In this document: positions 24,344 through 34,537 of the stretch, one piece after another
Layout of the letters: each line of letters opens with the position of its first letter
Position numbering within the stretch: the stretch's first letter is position 1
Assembly (NCBI GenBank): GCA_958510875.1
Contig: OY294067.1
Coordinates: 99,988,010 to 100,052,009 of the forward strand
Origin: Endomychus coccineus
Lineage: Eukaryota; Arthropoda; Insecta; Coleoptera; Endomychidae
Direction of reading: 5' to 3'
DNA length: 64,000 nt
Notes under the pieces: model-generated
Databases searched by the model: none
Seen by the model: only the letters and a program-made list of their open reading frames with translations
Told to the model about the DNA's origin: nothing
Position numbers and translations under genes: made by a program

Positions 24344-24639
24344 AAGAAAATATAAAGCATAAGTGATAATTTCCCGAGAATCTATATATAAATCACTATT
24401 AACCCAATTGTGAATTTAGTATTTGCGGTCAATTTAAAATGCAATTATAAAATGCATATTATTTAAGCAAATTGCATATTTTTGAGCTCTTATAAATCAA
24501 TTTAGGTCACAAAGTTTCCTGAAGCTCTAACGAATCGAATGCAAGAAACCCCATTCAAATCCGTTTTACTGTTCAAATTTTTCGAACTTCAGTGCTTCGT
24601 TTCCGCGACTATTTAAAGACTGTTTTCCTGCATGTGACA

Positions 24640-25720
24640 GGAAAAAAACTATCTAATATTTGGTCAAATTTATTTATTTTATTTTATTATAAAACTTCAC
24701 AAGAACTGCTCAATATAACCACCATATTTTTCAATGCAAAGTTCGCACCTGTGGATGACAGATTCTGCAGCTGCACGGCACTCTGTTGGTGTGATCTCTC
24801 GTGCTGCTCGAACAGTCCTTTCCCGGAGAGTACCTTGGTCGTTGATGGGCTCAGCATAAACTCCGGTTTTCATTGTACCCCATACAAACAATCCACAGGG
24901 ATTTAGTTAGGACGGCGAGCAAGCTAAGGAAAGGGGCAATCTTTACCGCCACCTATCCATCTTTCCTGAAAACAGTTATGCAGCAATTATCGGACTGGTA
25001 GATCGTAATGAGCAGGATATCCGTTTAATTGGAACTATATGTTAATGATGAGTAAGTCGTCGCATGATGCCATCCAAACGTTGCACGAAAATTCATGTTG
25101 AAAATTGCGGACTTCTATAGCACGAGGACTTATGTTAAGCACAAATGTGAGCATTATGCTGATTAAAGATACCAGCCCGGTTGAAAGTTTCTACGTCAGT
25201 TCAAATCACCCTCCGAGAGTAGGAGCCATCATTAATTATTTGCCCCAGGAACCTCTTGGAAAATTCTCTTCTCCGTGGCAAGTCATCAGGTAGTAAATTC
25301 TGAAATTTCCTCAGATGATGTGCGTGACGACCATCTGCTATCAAAGTCCTGTTCACAGTACTCCGCTTAAATCCTAATTGTGAAGAAAATCTCCGCGTGC
25401 TGATGGAAGGCATCTCGTCGAAGTGCTCTAAGATATTTTGTGTTCTTCTTTCATTTTGAAAGGGTGAGAAAATTCCATCTGCTCGGGATCGTAATATAAT
25501 TGATCCTATTTCTCTTAGACGTTGGAAAGTGGGGGCAAACACTGTTCTGTCAGGCAGTCTCCTCAGAGGAAACTTACGGGTGTAGTCAACTACTGAAGTG
25601 TGCGCATCATCATCACAGTACCCGTAAGCAAACACAATATCCGCGTGTTCAGCTGTACCGTGAATAGGAACATGATGATTCCGGAAACTAGGCATAAACG
25701 CACTTGAAATGCATTAAAAC
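24640..25720 (-). pseudogene. Tc1/mariner (IS630)-type transposase, disrupted
   Basis: The N-terminal part (25201-25695) carries the helix-turn-helix region with HADIVFAYGYCDDDAH, RRLPDRTVF and STRRFSSQLGFKRSTVNRTL. It runs into RRVI..TDVETFNRAGIFNQHN, the first catalytic Asp region. The C-terminal part (24697-24891) has WGTMKTGVYAEPIN and a final CIEKYGGYIEQFL. The stretch between (24892-25200) with the second Asp is frameshifted and partly lost. It lies inside the right arm of the nested palindrome. Confidence 0.75.
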
Positions 25721-26377
25721 CCGAATTATTCTATGAAAATGCCGCCACAGTTTGTCATATTTTGACACAGACAAACCAAATTTTTGTTGAGATTGTCCGG
25801 CTACTTTTGATCCGATTTTTGTTAAAATGTGTTCTTTCCTGTTACATGCTGGGAAGCGGTTTTTTAATTTTTTCTCAAAAACGAAGCGAGATATGAAACA
25901 CATTATTGAAACAAAAAAAATGTATTTCCAGTTGTTAAATCTGAAAAAATAGAAAAAATAGTGGCGTACGGTGATTTGTCCTAATATCAATTAGATTACC
26001 CTCTTGGACGCCACTGGAATCAATAATTTTATTCTAATTCCATCAGAAGAAGCCTCTTATTATCGCAAATAAGCATGCCAATTTTTATCAGAATTAGTCA
26101 AAAGGTTTTGGAATAATTATTAAAAAACTATTTTTTCCAAGAAATTCGACATCCTGTTTCTCGAGAACTCAAGCGATTTTGGACACACGCTTATAACAGA
26201 AAAAAATATTTCACCTAGGAAACCGATCCTTAACGTTTGGCGGTTTAACCTTTAGTCATTCTGTATATAAATATATTATGTTTTAATATTATATTTTCCA
26301 GGAAGCATCGTTTGTTTGAGTGTACCTATGTTTCAGATATCCCGAAGTAGTGGAATAGTAAATGCATCAATTTACAT

Positions 26378-26845
26378 GTACTAATTTTGTATTGAAGTGA
26401 GAACAGGTGATTTCTTTTTATGATCTGTATTTAATGTGTTGGTTCCTGATCAAAGGAGTTTGATGAATCAAGGAAGGAATATTTCCTGAATCACAAATAA
26501 CTATATTATTCCAAGATTCGTTCAGAAAGTACGTAGGTTTTCACTTGGTAGATATAAACACCGCGATACAGACCCTGATGAAAGTGGAAGTTATACTTCA
26601 CATAATTTGCTTCCTGTTTCAGTCTCTCTCTTTCAAAATGAATGTATATATTATATCTCAAAATGTTTCTTTATTGCGATAATTTCTATTCAAAAACTGC
26701 TACATATTCTCATAACACAATTATATTAATTCTGATGAAAGTCCTTCAGAAACACCATTTTCATTTATTTATGATATATGGGATACTGATGCAGATACAA
26801 TTTAACCATACGTTACATACACTTAGTATCCACTGACCTCACATG
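26378..26845 (+). repeat. 467-bp direct repeat, right copy
   Basis: Counterpart of 22151-22618. Differences include an insertion of about six bases (actgat) near 26786. Confidence 0.85.
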
Positions 26846-27240
26846 AAGGTCCAGTTGATTTTGCTGTCCCTACATCCAAGATTGCACAACATCTCGTAAT
26901 AGAGTTTGTGATAACTTTCCTCAAGCATAGCAAAATTCTTTATCAGTAAATCAGCGCTTGCTTGGAAACGATGATCTAAAGCATTACAGTGCCAGCTTCG
27001 AATCTCTGGAGATCATTCAGTGTATTAAACTCTGCGAAATAACTTTTGAAGATTTACTTGACCACGATCATCGCGGAAAGTGCCGGAATATGTATTGAGT
27101 ATACATATAATAAGTGGTTATAATCATATGAACAATTTCAATCATCAACGACAAACGATAAAGAGGACAGGAGTCTTTTAGATCTCACAGAAACGTAAGT
27201 AATGACAACATTGCTATGAGTTGGTAATGGTGGGAATTTA
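26846..27240. other. intergenic, nothing recognised
   Basis: No coding or repeat similarity noticed. Confidence 0.4.
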
Positions 27241-27514
27241 AAGCATTCTTTTTACAAAATAATTATTGTTTCGAAGACAATATATCTTATTTGTATTCAC
27301 CGATTATTCCGAATGGTTTCCATTTCTCAAAATTAGTAAACTGCCTTTCAGGATATGTGCAACAAGCCAAATCAATCATCTATTATTTGACTTGTTGCAC
27401 ATATCTTAAAAGGCAGTTTACTGATTTTGAGAAATGGAAACCATTTGGAATAATCGGTGAATACAAATAGTATATAATTTCTTCTAAAAAATGATTATTT
27501 TCTAAAAACAATGC
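27241..27514. repeat. foldback element with 84-bp near-perfect core arms
   Basis: Arms 27288-27371 and about 27384-27472 pair with few mismatches around a loop of about 12-16 bases. Pairing continues, more diverged, outward to about 27241 and 27514 (agcatt...aatgct). No coding content; similar in type to the hairpin at 8109-8310 but unrelated in sequence. Confidence 0.75.
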
Positions 27515-27689
27515 TTCAAATCCATGTGATAATAATTGTGTTTAATATATCTCCATTTTCATTTCTGCTCAAATTCTGCCTGTCTTTTGAGTTATGTGAA
27601 ACAAGCGACAATTGTGTTTGCTATTTACATGCGGATGTAGAGTATTGTGCTGACAAAAACTTGATTGCTGCAAATTATATTTTCTTTTT

Positions 27690-28060
27690 CAGCTGATAAG
27701 CTATAAGAAAATTGATTCTGCAAATAGACTAACACTATAAATAAGAAATAATCACCCTTATCCTTTTAAAATACTGTTAAAAGACTAAGTACCTTTCAGC
27801 TAGCCATTATCAGAGTAAACTAGATTATAAATCAAAATTTGCCTGTTCAAATAGTATTCGGGGATAATAATGCAACAAGGGGTTACCTCAGTTACACTCC
27901 TAGATTACCTAGATATTTTTCCGTACTGTGTTTTAAAAGTGAGAAATGGTGTGACCTGTATTTAAAATTTGTTCGGCTTACGCTGATTTTTCACCATTAT
28001 TTGTCTTTATATGTGCATAATGTTCTTTCACCGAGTTAAAATGTTCCTTTTAGTTTATGA
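27690..28060 (+). mobile_element. PLE family B terminal region
   Basis: Shares order and sequence with 13090-13380: ataagctataa, aacactataaataagaaataatcaccc, the pyrimidine-rich ctttcagct and tgcctgttcaaata. On the minus strand CTGATAATGGC...GCTGAAAGG is a degenerate hammerhead-like core (27785-27815). Confidence 0.5.
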
Positions 28061-28062
28061 AC

Positions 28063-28256
28063 ATGAATCACAATCGATGTTGTAAATGCCGGATTTGTAG
28101 AAGTCAGGAACTTTACCAAAGGTCTTGGCTAAACGGTGTCTTAGCTTTTTCTTACATCTATACACATACCAATTAATGATGATAAGTGAAACTTTCGAAC
28201 TTTATTGAACTATTTGTAGGAAGATGTTCTAATTTGGTCAGTTGGTTGGGTTACAT
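28063..28256 (-). mobile_element. PLE family B fragment, start of GIY-YIG domain
   Basis: The minus strand reads KVSLIIINWYVYRCKKKL, RLAKTFGKVPDFYKSGIYNI and DCDSCS in one frame, the linker and first zinc-knuckle/GIY motif. It is inverted relative to the copy at 28294-28610, and the two together form a hairpin. Confidence 0.65.
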
Positions 28257-28293
28257 TTTTTTTTATTGAAAATCAATTTCTAGGCAAGGAATG

Positions 28294-28610
28294 TAACCAA
28301 CTAACCAAATTAGAGCCTTCCTTCAAATAGTTCATTAAAATAAGATAGTTTCATATATCATCCTTCAGTAATTATTAAATTGCATAATTTCTCTAAATTT
28401 GTAATACAACCTGTTTATAGATCTAACAACTAACTAAAACCGTTTAGGCAACCCTTTTAATAGACAAATCCGGGATTTACAAAATCGGTTGTGAGTCGTG
28501 TTCAGAATGTTATGTTGGTCAAACTAGAAGGAACATTTTAATTTCGTACAAATACGGTTCACACAATTTTCAAGATAGTTTATCACTATTAAAATTCTGT
28601 ACGAACAAAT
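28294..28610 (+). mobile_element. PLE family B fragment, GIY-YIG domain
   Basis: GIYKIGCESCSECYVGQTRR (from about 28471) is a well-preserved GIY-YIG start; the flanking parts are frameshifted. It is truncated at about 28610 where a mariner-type transposon begins. Confidence 0.65.
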
Positions 28611-30430
28611 ATACAGGCTGTTCCATCTCAGACGAGCCACCCCGTATATTTCTTATCCCATAGTGAGTGGAAAAATCTCCCGGAACACGTCGAATGAGTT
28701 TGTTTGGGGGACATCTTCTGTCGTATATTTGAGGCTTGAACGAGCAACCCCCTATTAGGGGGCGCTTCGACCCCTCAAAATTGGATGGGGGAGAGGGGTT
28801 GAGTGATGCGTCCTTTGAAAGGTCTTGGAAGCCTCTTTACAACATTGTATGAAGAACGTAAATTTGATGAACGGTTTTCGCCAAAAAATTTTTTATTGCT
28901 CGAATACGCCACCTAAATATTTTAATTATTTTTACAATGTACAAGCTCATTCTCATTGAGCCTTTTTTACAAACTTAAGCAATCTTCAAAAAATCACATT
29001 CATAAAAAAATTGAATTGTATTGTCATGCTTACAATGAAAAAAATTAAATCTGCGTGTTTAAATCAAATGTTCAAATTGTCCTCCATTGACTTCCATACA
29101 ATAATACAATCATGACTGAAAACCGTCTCTAACATGGTTCAGCATAATTGGAGTTATTTGACGACACTCATTTACAATCCGTTGGCGTAGTTCGCCCAAA
29201 TTTTCAGGCTGAGTCACAAAAATCTTGGACTTAAGATGTCCCCACAAGAAGAAGTCCAGAGGGTTCAGATCAGGAGATCGGGCAGGCCGCTCCATAGGAC
29301 CTCTTCTTCCAATCCAACAACCGGGGTATTGCAAATTGAGGTATTGGCGAACTGGTGCGGCGTAGTGAGGAGGAGCTCCGTCTTGTTGGAAATGCAATTG
29401 TTGTTCGAGTAGTAGAGGATCGTTTTATAATTGTTCAGTTATTAACGGATCAATCGCATTCTCCAACATTTCAAGATAAATTTCGCCATTTAAATTACCA
29501 GGAATAAGCAGAGGTCCAATTAGGTGGTCTCCCAAAATTCCCATCCAAACGTTTAGCTTTTCCCGATGTTGAGTGTGAGCTTCTCAAAATACATGAGGAT
29601 TTGTATCGCTCAAAATTCTACAGTTATGCCGGTTAACCTCTCCATTAAGTAAAAAAGTGCATTCGTCAGAAAAGCAAACGTTGTACAAGAAATTTGGGTT
29701 ATTGTTGATACGCTCGACCATAGTTTCGCAAAACTCTTGCCTTCGATCCCAATCATCATCATTCAATTCCTGAATTAATTTAATTTTGTACGGATGGAAC
29801 TTGTGTTTATGTAAAATTCTGAAAACGTTAGATTGGCTAATACCGGGAGCTGCAGAAAGTTGTCGTACAGATTGCGTGTTTGGCATAAGTTGGACATGTC
29901 CCAATACCGCCACAGTTGCTCACTCATCATTAACAATTCCAATGGGTGACCTTTTTTTATCCATTACTGAACCCGTCTCCACAAATTTTGAAATCAATTC
30001 CGTTACGTACTTATGGCGAACGCTACGTTCAGGATGGTTTTCGTTACATATCCTTGCAGCCGCTCGGGCATAATTTTGATTTTGGTAATAAAAGCTCAAC
30101 ACGTTCTTGCAATGTGTACACCATATTTTTGAAATTTTAAACAAATCAGCAAAGTAGTAACTCAACAGATTGATTAAAATCATGAAATGATCGAAGAAAC
30201 GTTGAAACCCGATAAACAGCTTCTAAGAACAAAAAATGAAGGCAACATAAGGAAATGTTTTGCTGTTTTTTTATTCATTAGTTTGAGAGAATGTATCATT
30301 GTATGGAAGTCAATGGAGGACAATTTGAACATTCGATTTAAACACGCAGATTTAATTTTTTTCATTGTAAGCATGACAACACAATTCAATTTTTTTACGA
30401 ATGTGATTTTTTGAAGATTGTTCAAGTTGG
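28609..30430 (-). mobile_element. Tc1/mariner (IS630)-type transposon, right end truncated
   Basis: Left end begins tacaggctgttccatctcag at about 28611. Inverted repeats 28978-29105 and 30285-30425 flank a minus-strand transposase. About 365 bp of the left end (28611-28978) has no counterpart on the right, where family B PLE sequence (30440 on) takes over, so the right terminus is lost. Confidence 0.75.
29110..30183 (-). pseudogene. IS630-type transposase, nearly complete but disrupted
   Basis: Segments in order on the minus strand: N-terminal NQNYARAAARICNENHPER and VTELISKFVETGSV (29920-30183); helix-turn-helix VRQLSAAPGISQSNVFRIL and first catalytic region FSDECTF (29584-29913); then GNLNGEIYLEMLENAIDPL and the second Asp in FQQDGAPPHYAAPVRQYL, with the third Asp in PARSPDLNPLDFFLWG (29110-29397). 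I count 36 residues between the second and third Asp. Stops at 29581, near 29425 and at a junction near 29915 break it. Confidence 0.85.
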
Positions 30431-30439
30431 GTGGTACAA

Positions 30440-30560
30440 TCAGATACATTTCGATTTCTAATTTAGTTCACTCTGATGATTCTGATGATGGCTACTTGGT
30501 GACAGAAAGGTTCTCAGTACTTGCACAGTATTTTTAATGGATAGGGGTGATTATTTCCTA
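30440..30560 (+). repeat. family B terminal repeat with hammerhead-like core
   Basis: CTGATGATGGC (30490) followed by GAAAGGTTCTC resembles the hammerhead arrangement CUGAUGA/GAAA with a G-rich stem II and an ARGxxCCU-like stem III. The flanking sequence matches 3530-3665 and, inverted, 13120-13240, 27715-27830 and 59810-59955. Stem II pairs poorly here. Confidence 0.45.
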
Positions 30561-32580
30561 TTTAAAGCCCTTTTTAGAAATTTGTGTAATTCTCATGATC
30601 TTACTGATTACTTCGTGATAATGCTTATATATGAATTTATGACGTGCCAGACAGTTATTACGTAGAAAATTAGAAGAGTATCGATAATATGATATTAAAG
30701 AACTATAGTCAGATTTATTTATTAAACTAGCGAAAATCAAACTTTTAATAGTTATTTTGTTTAAATATTAAAGATCTTGTTTCATTAGGTATGAATTTAG
30801 TTTTTCATACTATTTCCTTTATTTCTCGTTTTCAAATTGCATTTTTAATAAATTTTAAATTAACTTAGTGAATCTTTGGTTCGGGATTTTTTTTTTGATT
30901 GCAAACAAATATAATACATGTGAAGTATCCATACGAAACTTCTATCGATTCAACTGATATTCAATTCTGTTGTCCTTCTTTTGAATCCTTTGAAATTTTG
31001 ATGACATTTTTGTATAAAATGAACATATATGTTTTGATGGGTACCCCCAAATTGAGGAAAATAGTTGATATATTCGTTAACTACCTACTTATATTACCAA
31101 AATCCCATATCTCGCACTTTTATTAATTTGCATAACATTATGATGATACTAATGACTGTCAATATCAACTTTCAAATACTGAAATAAACTAGAATTAGCG
31201 TATCGTTATATAGCTGTAGCGATACGCATCAGGTATCGTTATAGCAGTGATAAACGCCGCGGAATAAAAAAAATAACGTTACGATTGCATTCCACTATTA
31301 AATTGTATACGTTTTTCAATTGAGCAAGCTTGAATGAAGATGGTTGGAGCGTTTTATACGGTGCATTTCAGGTGATCCACTAATTATTAATTCCAATTTA
31401 TTTCTCAATTCTGTGGAACTTGGCATTTCATCTTAATACAATGAAATGTCATAATCACGAGAACAAGAAGGATATGATAATGATATTTATATGAAGTAGC
31501 TACAATTAAATTGAAGATCCCTTCATGATTACCAATTGAATTGCATTGATCCTGGCTTTGCATTTCTAATTCATAAATATCAAATACAGTGTGCGAAGTA
31601 AAGAATAGTCGACAAATTGAAGTAAATATTTATTTTATTATCTAGAAATTGATAACAAGCTTCGAAAATGTCACTGTGTGACGAAACAGTTGTCAGCAAT
31701 TGAACTTTGCAGTTTGGTTGAATTGCAATTTGTGTTTTGTTTTACTATTCTACATATTTTTTTGTTTTATCTTTATTGACTTCAATATATCACTTGTCAT
31801 TGAACTGCTCGTGTTTTTATCATAATTTTTTTTACGTTGTTATCAGCATCAAGCGACTAAAGGTCTGGAGTTATCTCACCAAGTTTTCGGAAACAAACAA
31901 CCAGGAAATGTTAAATAGCATAAACATTCTTGTTTTTCATTTAAAGGTTTGTCAATGTGATGAACTCTGGTTGCCTATTTCAATGTCAGTGAGAGAAATA
32001 CTTATAACATCATATTACGAAACAGATGACCTTATAATTAGAAAAGTTACTGGAAGCTAATTGTTAGTAATAGACAAATGATTCAGATGGAAATAATTTA
32101 TAAATCGTAAAAGAGGTTTCCTGTATTATCGGTTTGTTAATGCAATTGTTATAAAATCTTTATTCATCTATAGTAATAACAAAAATAGAGAATTGAAGAA
32201 CCTAGGAATGTGAGTTTTTAATAAAAAAACTTATGCATAGGTAAATAGGGAACAAATTTCTGTTAGAATTATCCAATTCGACATTGTTTTGATTCACTGG
32301 CGGTGATAGCGGTGAGTTCATCGTTCCACTCGTTTAATTGATGAATTTAATAGAGAATCGAAACAAATTATAGCGTGTCATTTTTTGGCCTGGAGAACCA
32401 AAATCTTGTCTTACATAGTTGTTAAATAGTGAAAAAAATTCTTATCAAATCATTCGTTCATACTTCTTTCTGTTTTTGATTAGCTCTTTTTATACCATCA
32501 ACTAGGAAATAACAACTCTACAACCCACAGTTTGTGCTGCTGATATTCAGGAATATTTCAAATTTACTTAGTAAGCAATA
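30561..32580. other. intergenic, nothing coding recognised
   Basis: About 30700-30790 resembles 10490-10560 in amy-1 intron 2. Open frames at 30899-31126 and 31737-32060 have no recognised motif. Confidence 0.35.
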
Positions 32581-32745
32581 AATTGATTCTTGACCCAGGT
32601 ATGACTTATATGTAAATTCTTAGGAAATAGGTCACAATAAAACGTATATCTATTATATTTCCATGTTACGTACGTAATGTGTCCGCGACCATCTTTAGAA
32701 GAGGTTTGCAAACTGATTCACATCAGCTAAAGCGCGGGATCTCTT
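32581..32745 (-). mobile_element. PLE family A terminal region with decayed hammerhead
   Basis: The head gattcttgacccaggtatga followed by ...ggaaataggtcac is the same junction as at 23990-24035. The antisense hammerhead region follows (32666-32703) with acgtacgtaa kept but the CTGATGA core decayed to CTAAAGA. Confidence 0.6.
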
Positions 32746-33340
32746 TAGCTAATTGTAGCACTAAACTTCTTCATCGCAATGATTGGAAGTGCTGTCGTGT
32801 AACGTTATAATGGATAGCAGGTGAATGAAAACTGTTTTACGAAGAATGGAACAATTTACTCGCCCGAATGTCATTTCAGTACCGTCAAACGACACGTGAT
32901 TCGAAACTAGGAGATTAAATGGCGTTTTAAATTTTTTCTATCTTCACGTATTCTGGATAGTATTACCACTCTATTGTTATTATTTCATCTCTGATATCCC
33001 GGTCGATAGGACTAATTTATGTCGATGCATGAATAAAAGAAATTGAAAATCGTGGACGTAAGTTGTTCCGAATTTAATGAACAGTGTTTATTTTTCCTAG
33101 AGAAAATGTCAACACACAGCGGCTTAATAACAAGGAGTGCACTTACTTGAGGGTTTTGTGTCTCTTAGATGCTCCTCACAGGGCCCTGCCTCCTAACTGG
33201 TACTAGTTTTCCATATGTTATTCTTAACGGAAATTATTATTACTGATTGATTCACCACGTAGCAATCACTTATTGGGTTCTGTATATTCGAGAGCTCTAT
33301 CTACCTCACCACTTCTCTCGTCAAATCACCGAATAACTCT
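32746..33340. other. between PLE fragments, nothing recognised
   Basis: No coding similarity found; it may be the interior of the flanking PLE-like copy. Confidence 0.35.
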
Positions 33341-33990
33341 TATCAAACATGCAAAGACGCATCAGCACATGCACTCTTCATGCACCCAGTTTGCATATAA
33401 AACGCTGTATATCTGATGAAATCGCGAATATCTTTAACAAAAAAAGGTTAAATGCAGTTTACAGACCAAGCCAAAATATTCCAAACACATTTTTCAGTGC
33501 AAAAACTAAATCTTATAAATTTCGAAAATCAGAAGCATATAAACTAACTTGTGAGGAATGTTATGCCCTATACATTGGTCAAAGGGGTAGATTGTTTGAA
33601 GTTAGATATAGAGAAAATTTTAAGTCGTTTCAATTGAATAAAAGTAATTCAAATTTTTAAAACCACTTTATAGAAACCCAACGCCGTTTTCCTCCACTAG
33701 AAAACAAATATTTTACTCAAAATTCCGGAGGGTAGAAAACTTAATGTATAGAATCTTTAGACATATTTAAACACAATAATCCTTCGAAGAATCTACTTAA
33801 CGAGCATCTAGATTTAGGATTCCACTTTTTTCACCCGCTTGAATTCCACTTAATAAAATCCTTAGACTGCAATTATTATCGACATTTTGATCCCTTTCCG
33901 TTTACTATCTCAACATAATTAATCTTAATAGCTTCATTATAAATTCAATATAAGTACTATGATGTTCCAGTGTTTCCTTATTGTATTTTT
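33341..33990 (+). mobile_element. Penelope-like element, GIY-YIG end (family A relative)
   Basis: The frame 33349-33660 carries a linker (RCISDEIANIFNKKRLNAVY) and the GIY-YIG region YKLTCEECYALYIGQRGRLF, RYRENFKSFQLNKS. After a stop, NHFIETQRRFPP and a tail with LDIFKHNNPSKNLLNEHLDL follow in shifted frames. The arrangement matches family A at 1145-2048 but is clearly diverged. The first unit of the tandem array starts straight after. Confidence 0.75.
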
Positions 33991-34210
33991 TCATAATGAA
34001 CTGTAAAGTTCGAAATTGCAATCAACTTTCTTTTGAAAAATCTGATATTTAACGAAGTAAGATTTCTTGTTTTTATCGACATCCTTAAATATTATGAAAG
34101 TTATAATAATAGAGACAGTTCCGCTTACGGCTACATTCACAAGTTAGTTCTGCACCATATGATACTTGATTTAATAATTTTGTTATAACCACAAGGAAAA
34201 AAGTCCCGTT

Positions 34211-34537
34211 ATGACAATAATTAAAGGGATGGACTATAAAAAAAGTTCTCGTATTAATAGTCTATTTGCACTAAAGATAGAGATAGAAGCCGCCGTTTTA
34301 CTTGATGTAAAAGCTATGTTGAAAATATGTGAGCATGAATTCTCACCAATTAGCTTCGTTGTCTCATACATTAATGTAACATGTCCAAAAATAGCTCGTA
34401 TGCTAGTGGATTGTAGAAACAGAAATTGCGAAAATAAGAAGATACTTTTTACTGATACCCTCTTCAAGTCGATGATAATGTATAGCACAACAAGGGCAGA
34501 AATATTCATTAACCGTATCATCGAATTTGTTATATAA
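34211..34537 (+). other. open frame in tandem unit 1, related to 36564-36809 and 41161-41344
   Basis: The + frame (108 codons) contains SPISFVVSYINVTCPKIA, repeated as SPISFVVSYNDVTCPKIAGA in unit 2 and NYIVSYINVPCPKIADV in unit 4. The minus strand is also open across the same region in units 1 and 2, and unit 3 has stops, so selection on a protein is not evident. I do not recognise a family. Confidence 0.3.

Larger units (their letters stand above)
23987..24395. mobile_element. 409-bp palindromic element carrying two inverted hammerhead-like ribozymes
   Basis: Flanked by an exact 8-bp direct repeat ctattaac (23979-23986 and 24396-24403). The empty site is visible in the opposite arm of the surrounding palindrome near 23245. 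Inside, a short head (gattcttgacccaggtatga) is followed by arms of about 140-155 bp (24013-24168 and 24249-24385) that are inverted copies, each with a hammerhead-like core. The loop (24169-24248) matches the inside of the 2049-2299 insertion. No coding capacity. Looks like a non-autonomous relative of family A PLEs. Confidence 0.75.
22665..26240. repeat. nested palindromic transposon complex
   Basis: Inverted arms: 22680-23040 pairs with about 25850-26215, and 23041-23245 pairs with 24395-24614. Between the inner and outer right arms lies a transposase segment (24615-25850) with its own short inverted ends (cctgcatgtgacaggaaa and its relative near 25835). Between the inner arms lie a further inverted/tandem repeat (23240-23400 against 23700-23985) and a 409-bp insertion (23987-24395). 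Repeated insertion of related long-TIR elements best explains this. Confidence 0.7.

Noticed and set aside
22151..26845. LTR retrotransposon with 467-bp LTRs
   Set aside because: No target-site duplication, no primer-binding site after the left copy, no polypurine tract before the right copy, and the inside holds DNA-transposon sequence only.
31737..32060. 107-codon plus-strand gene
   Set aside because: Hydrophobic and aromatic-rich N-terminus typical of translated T-rich DNA; no motif.
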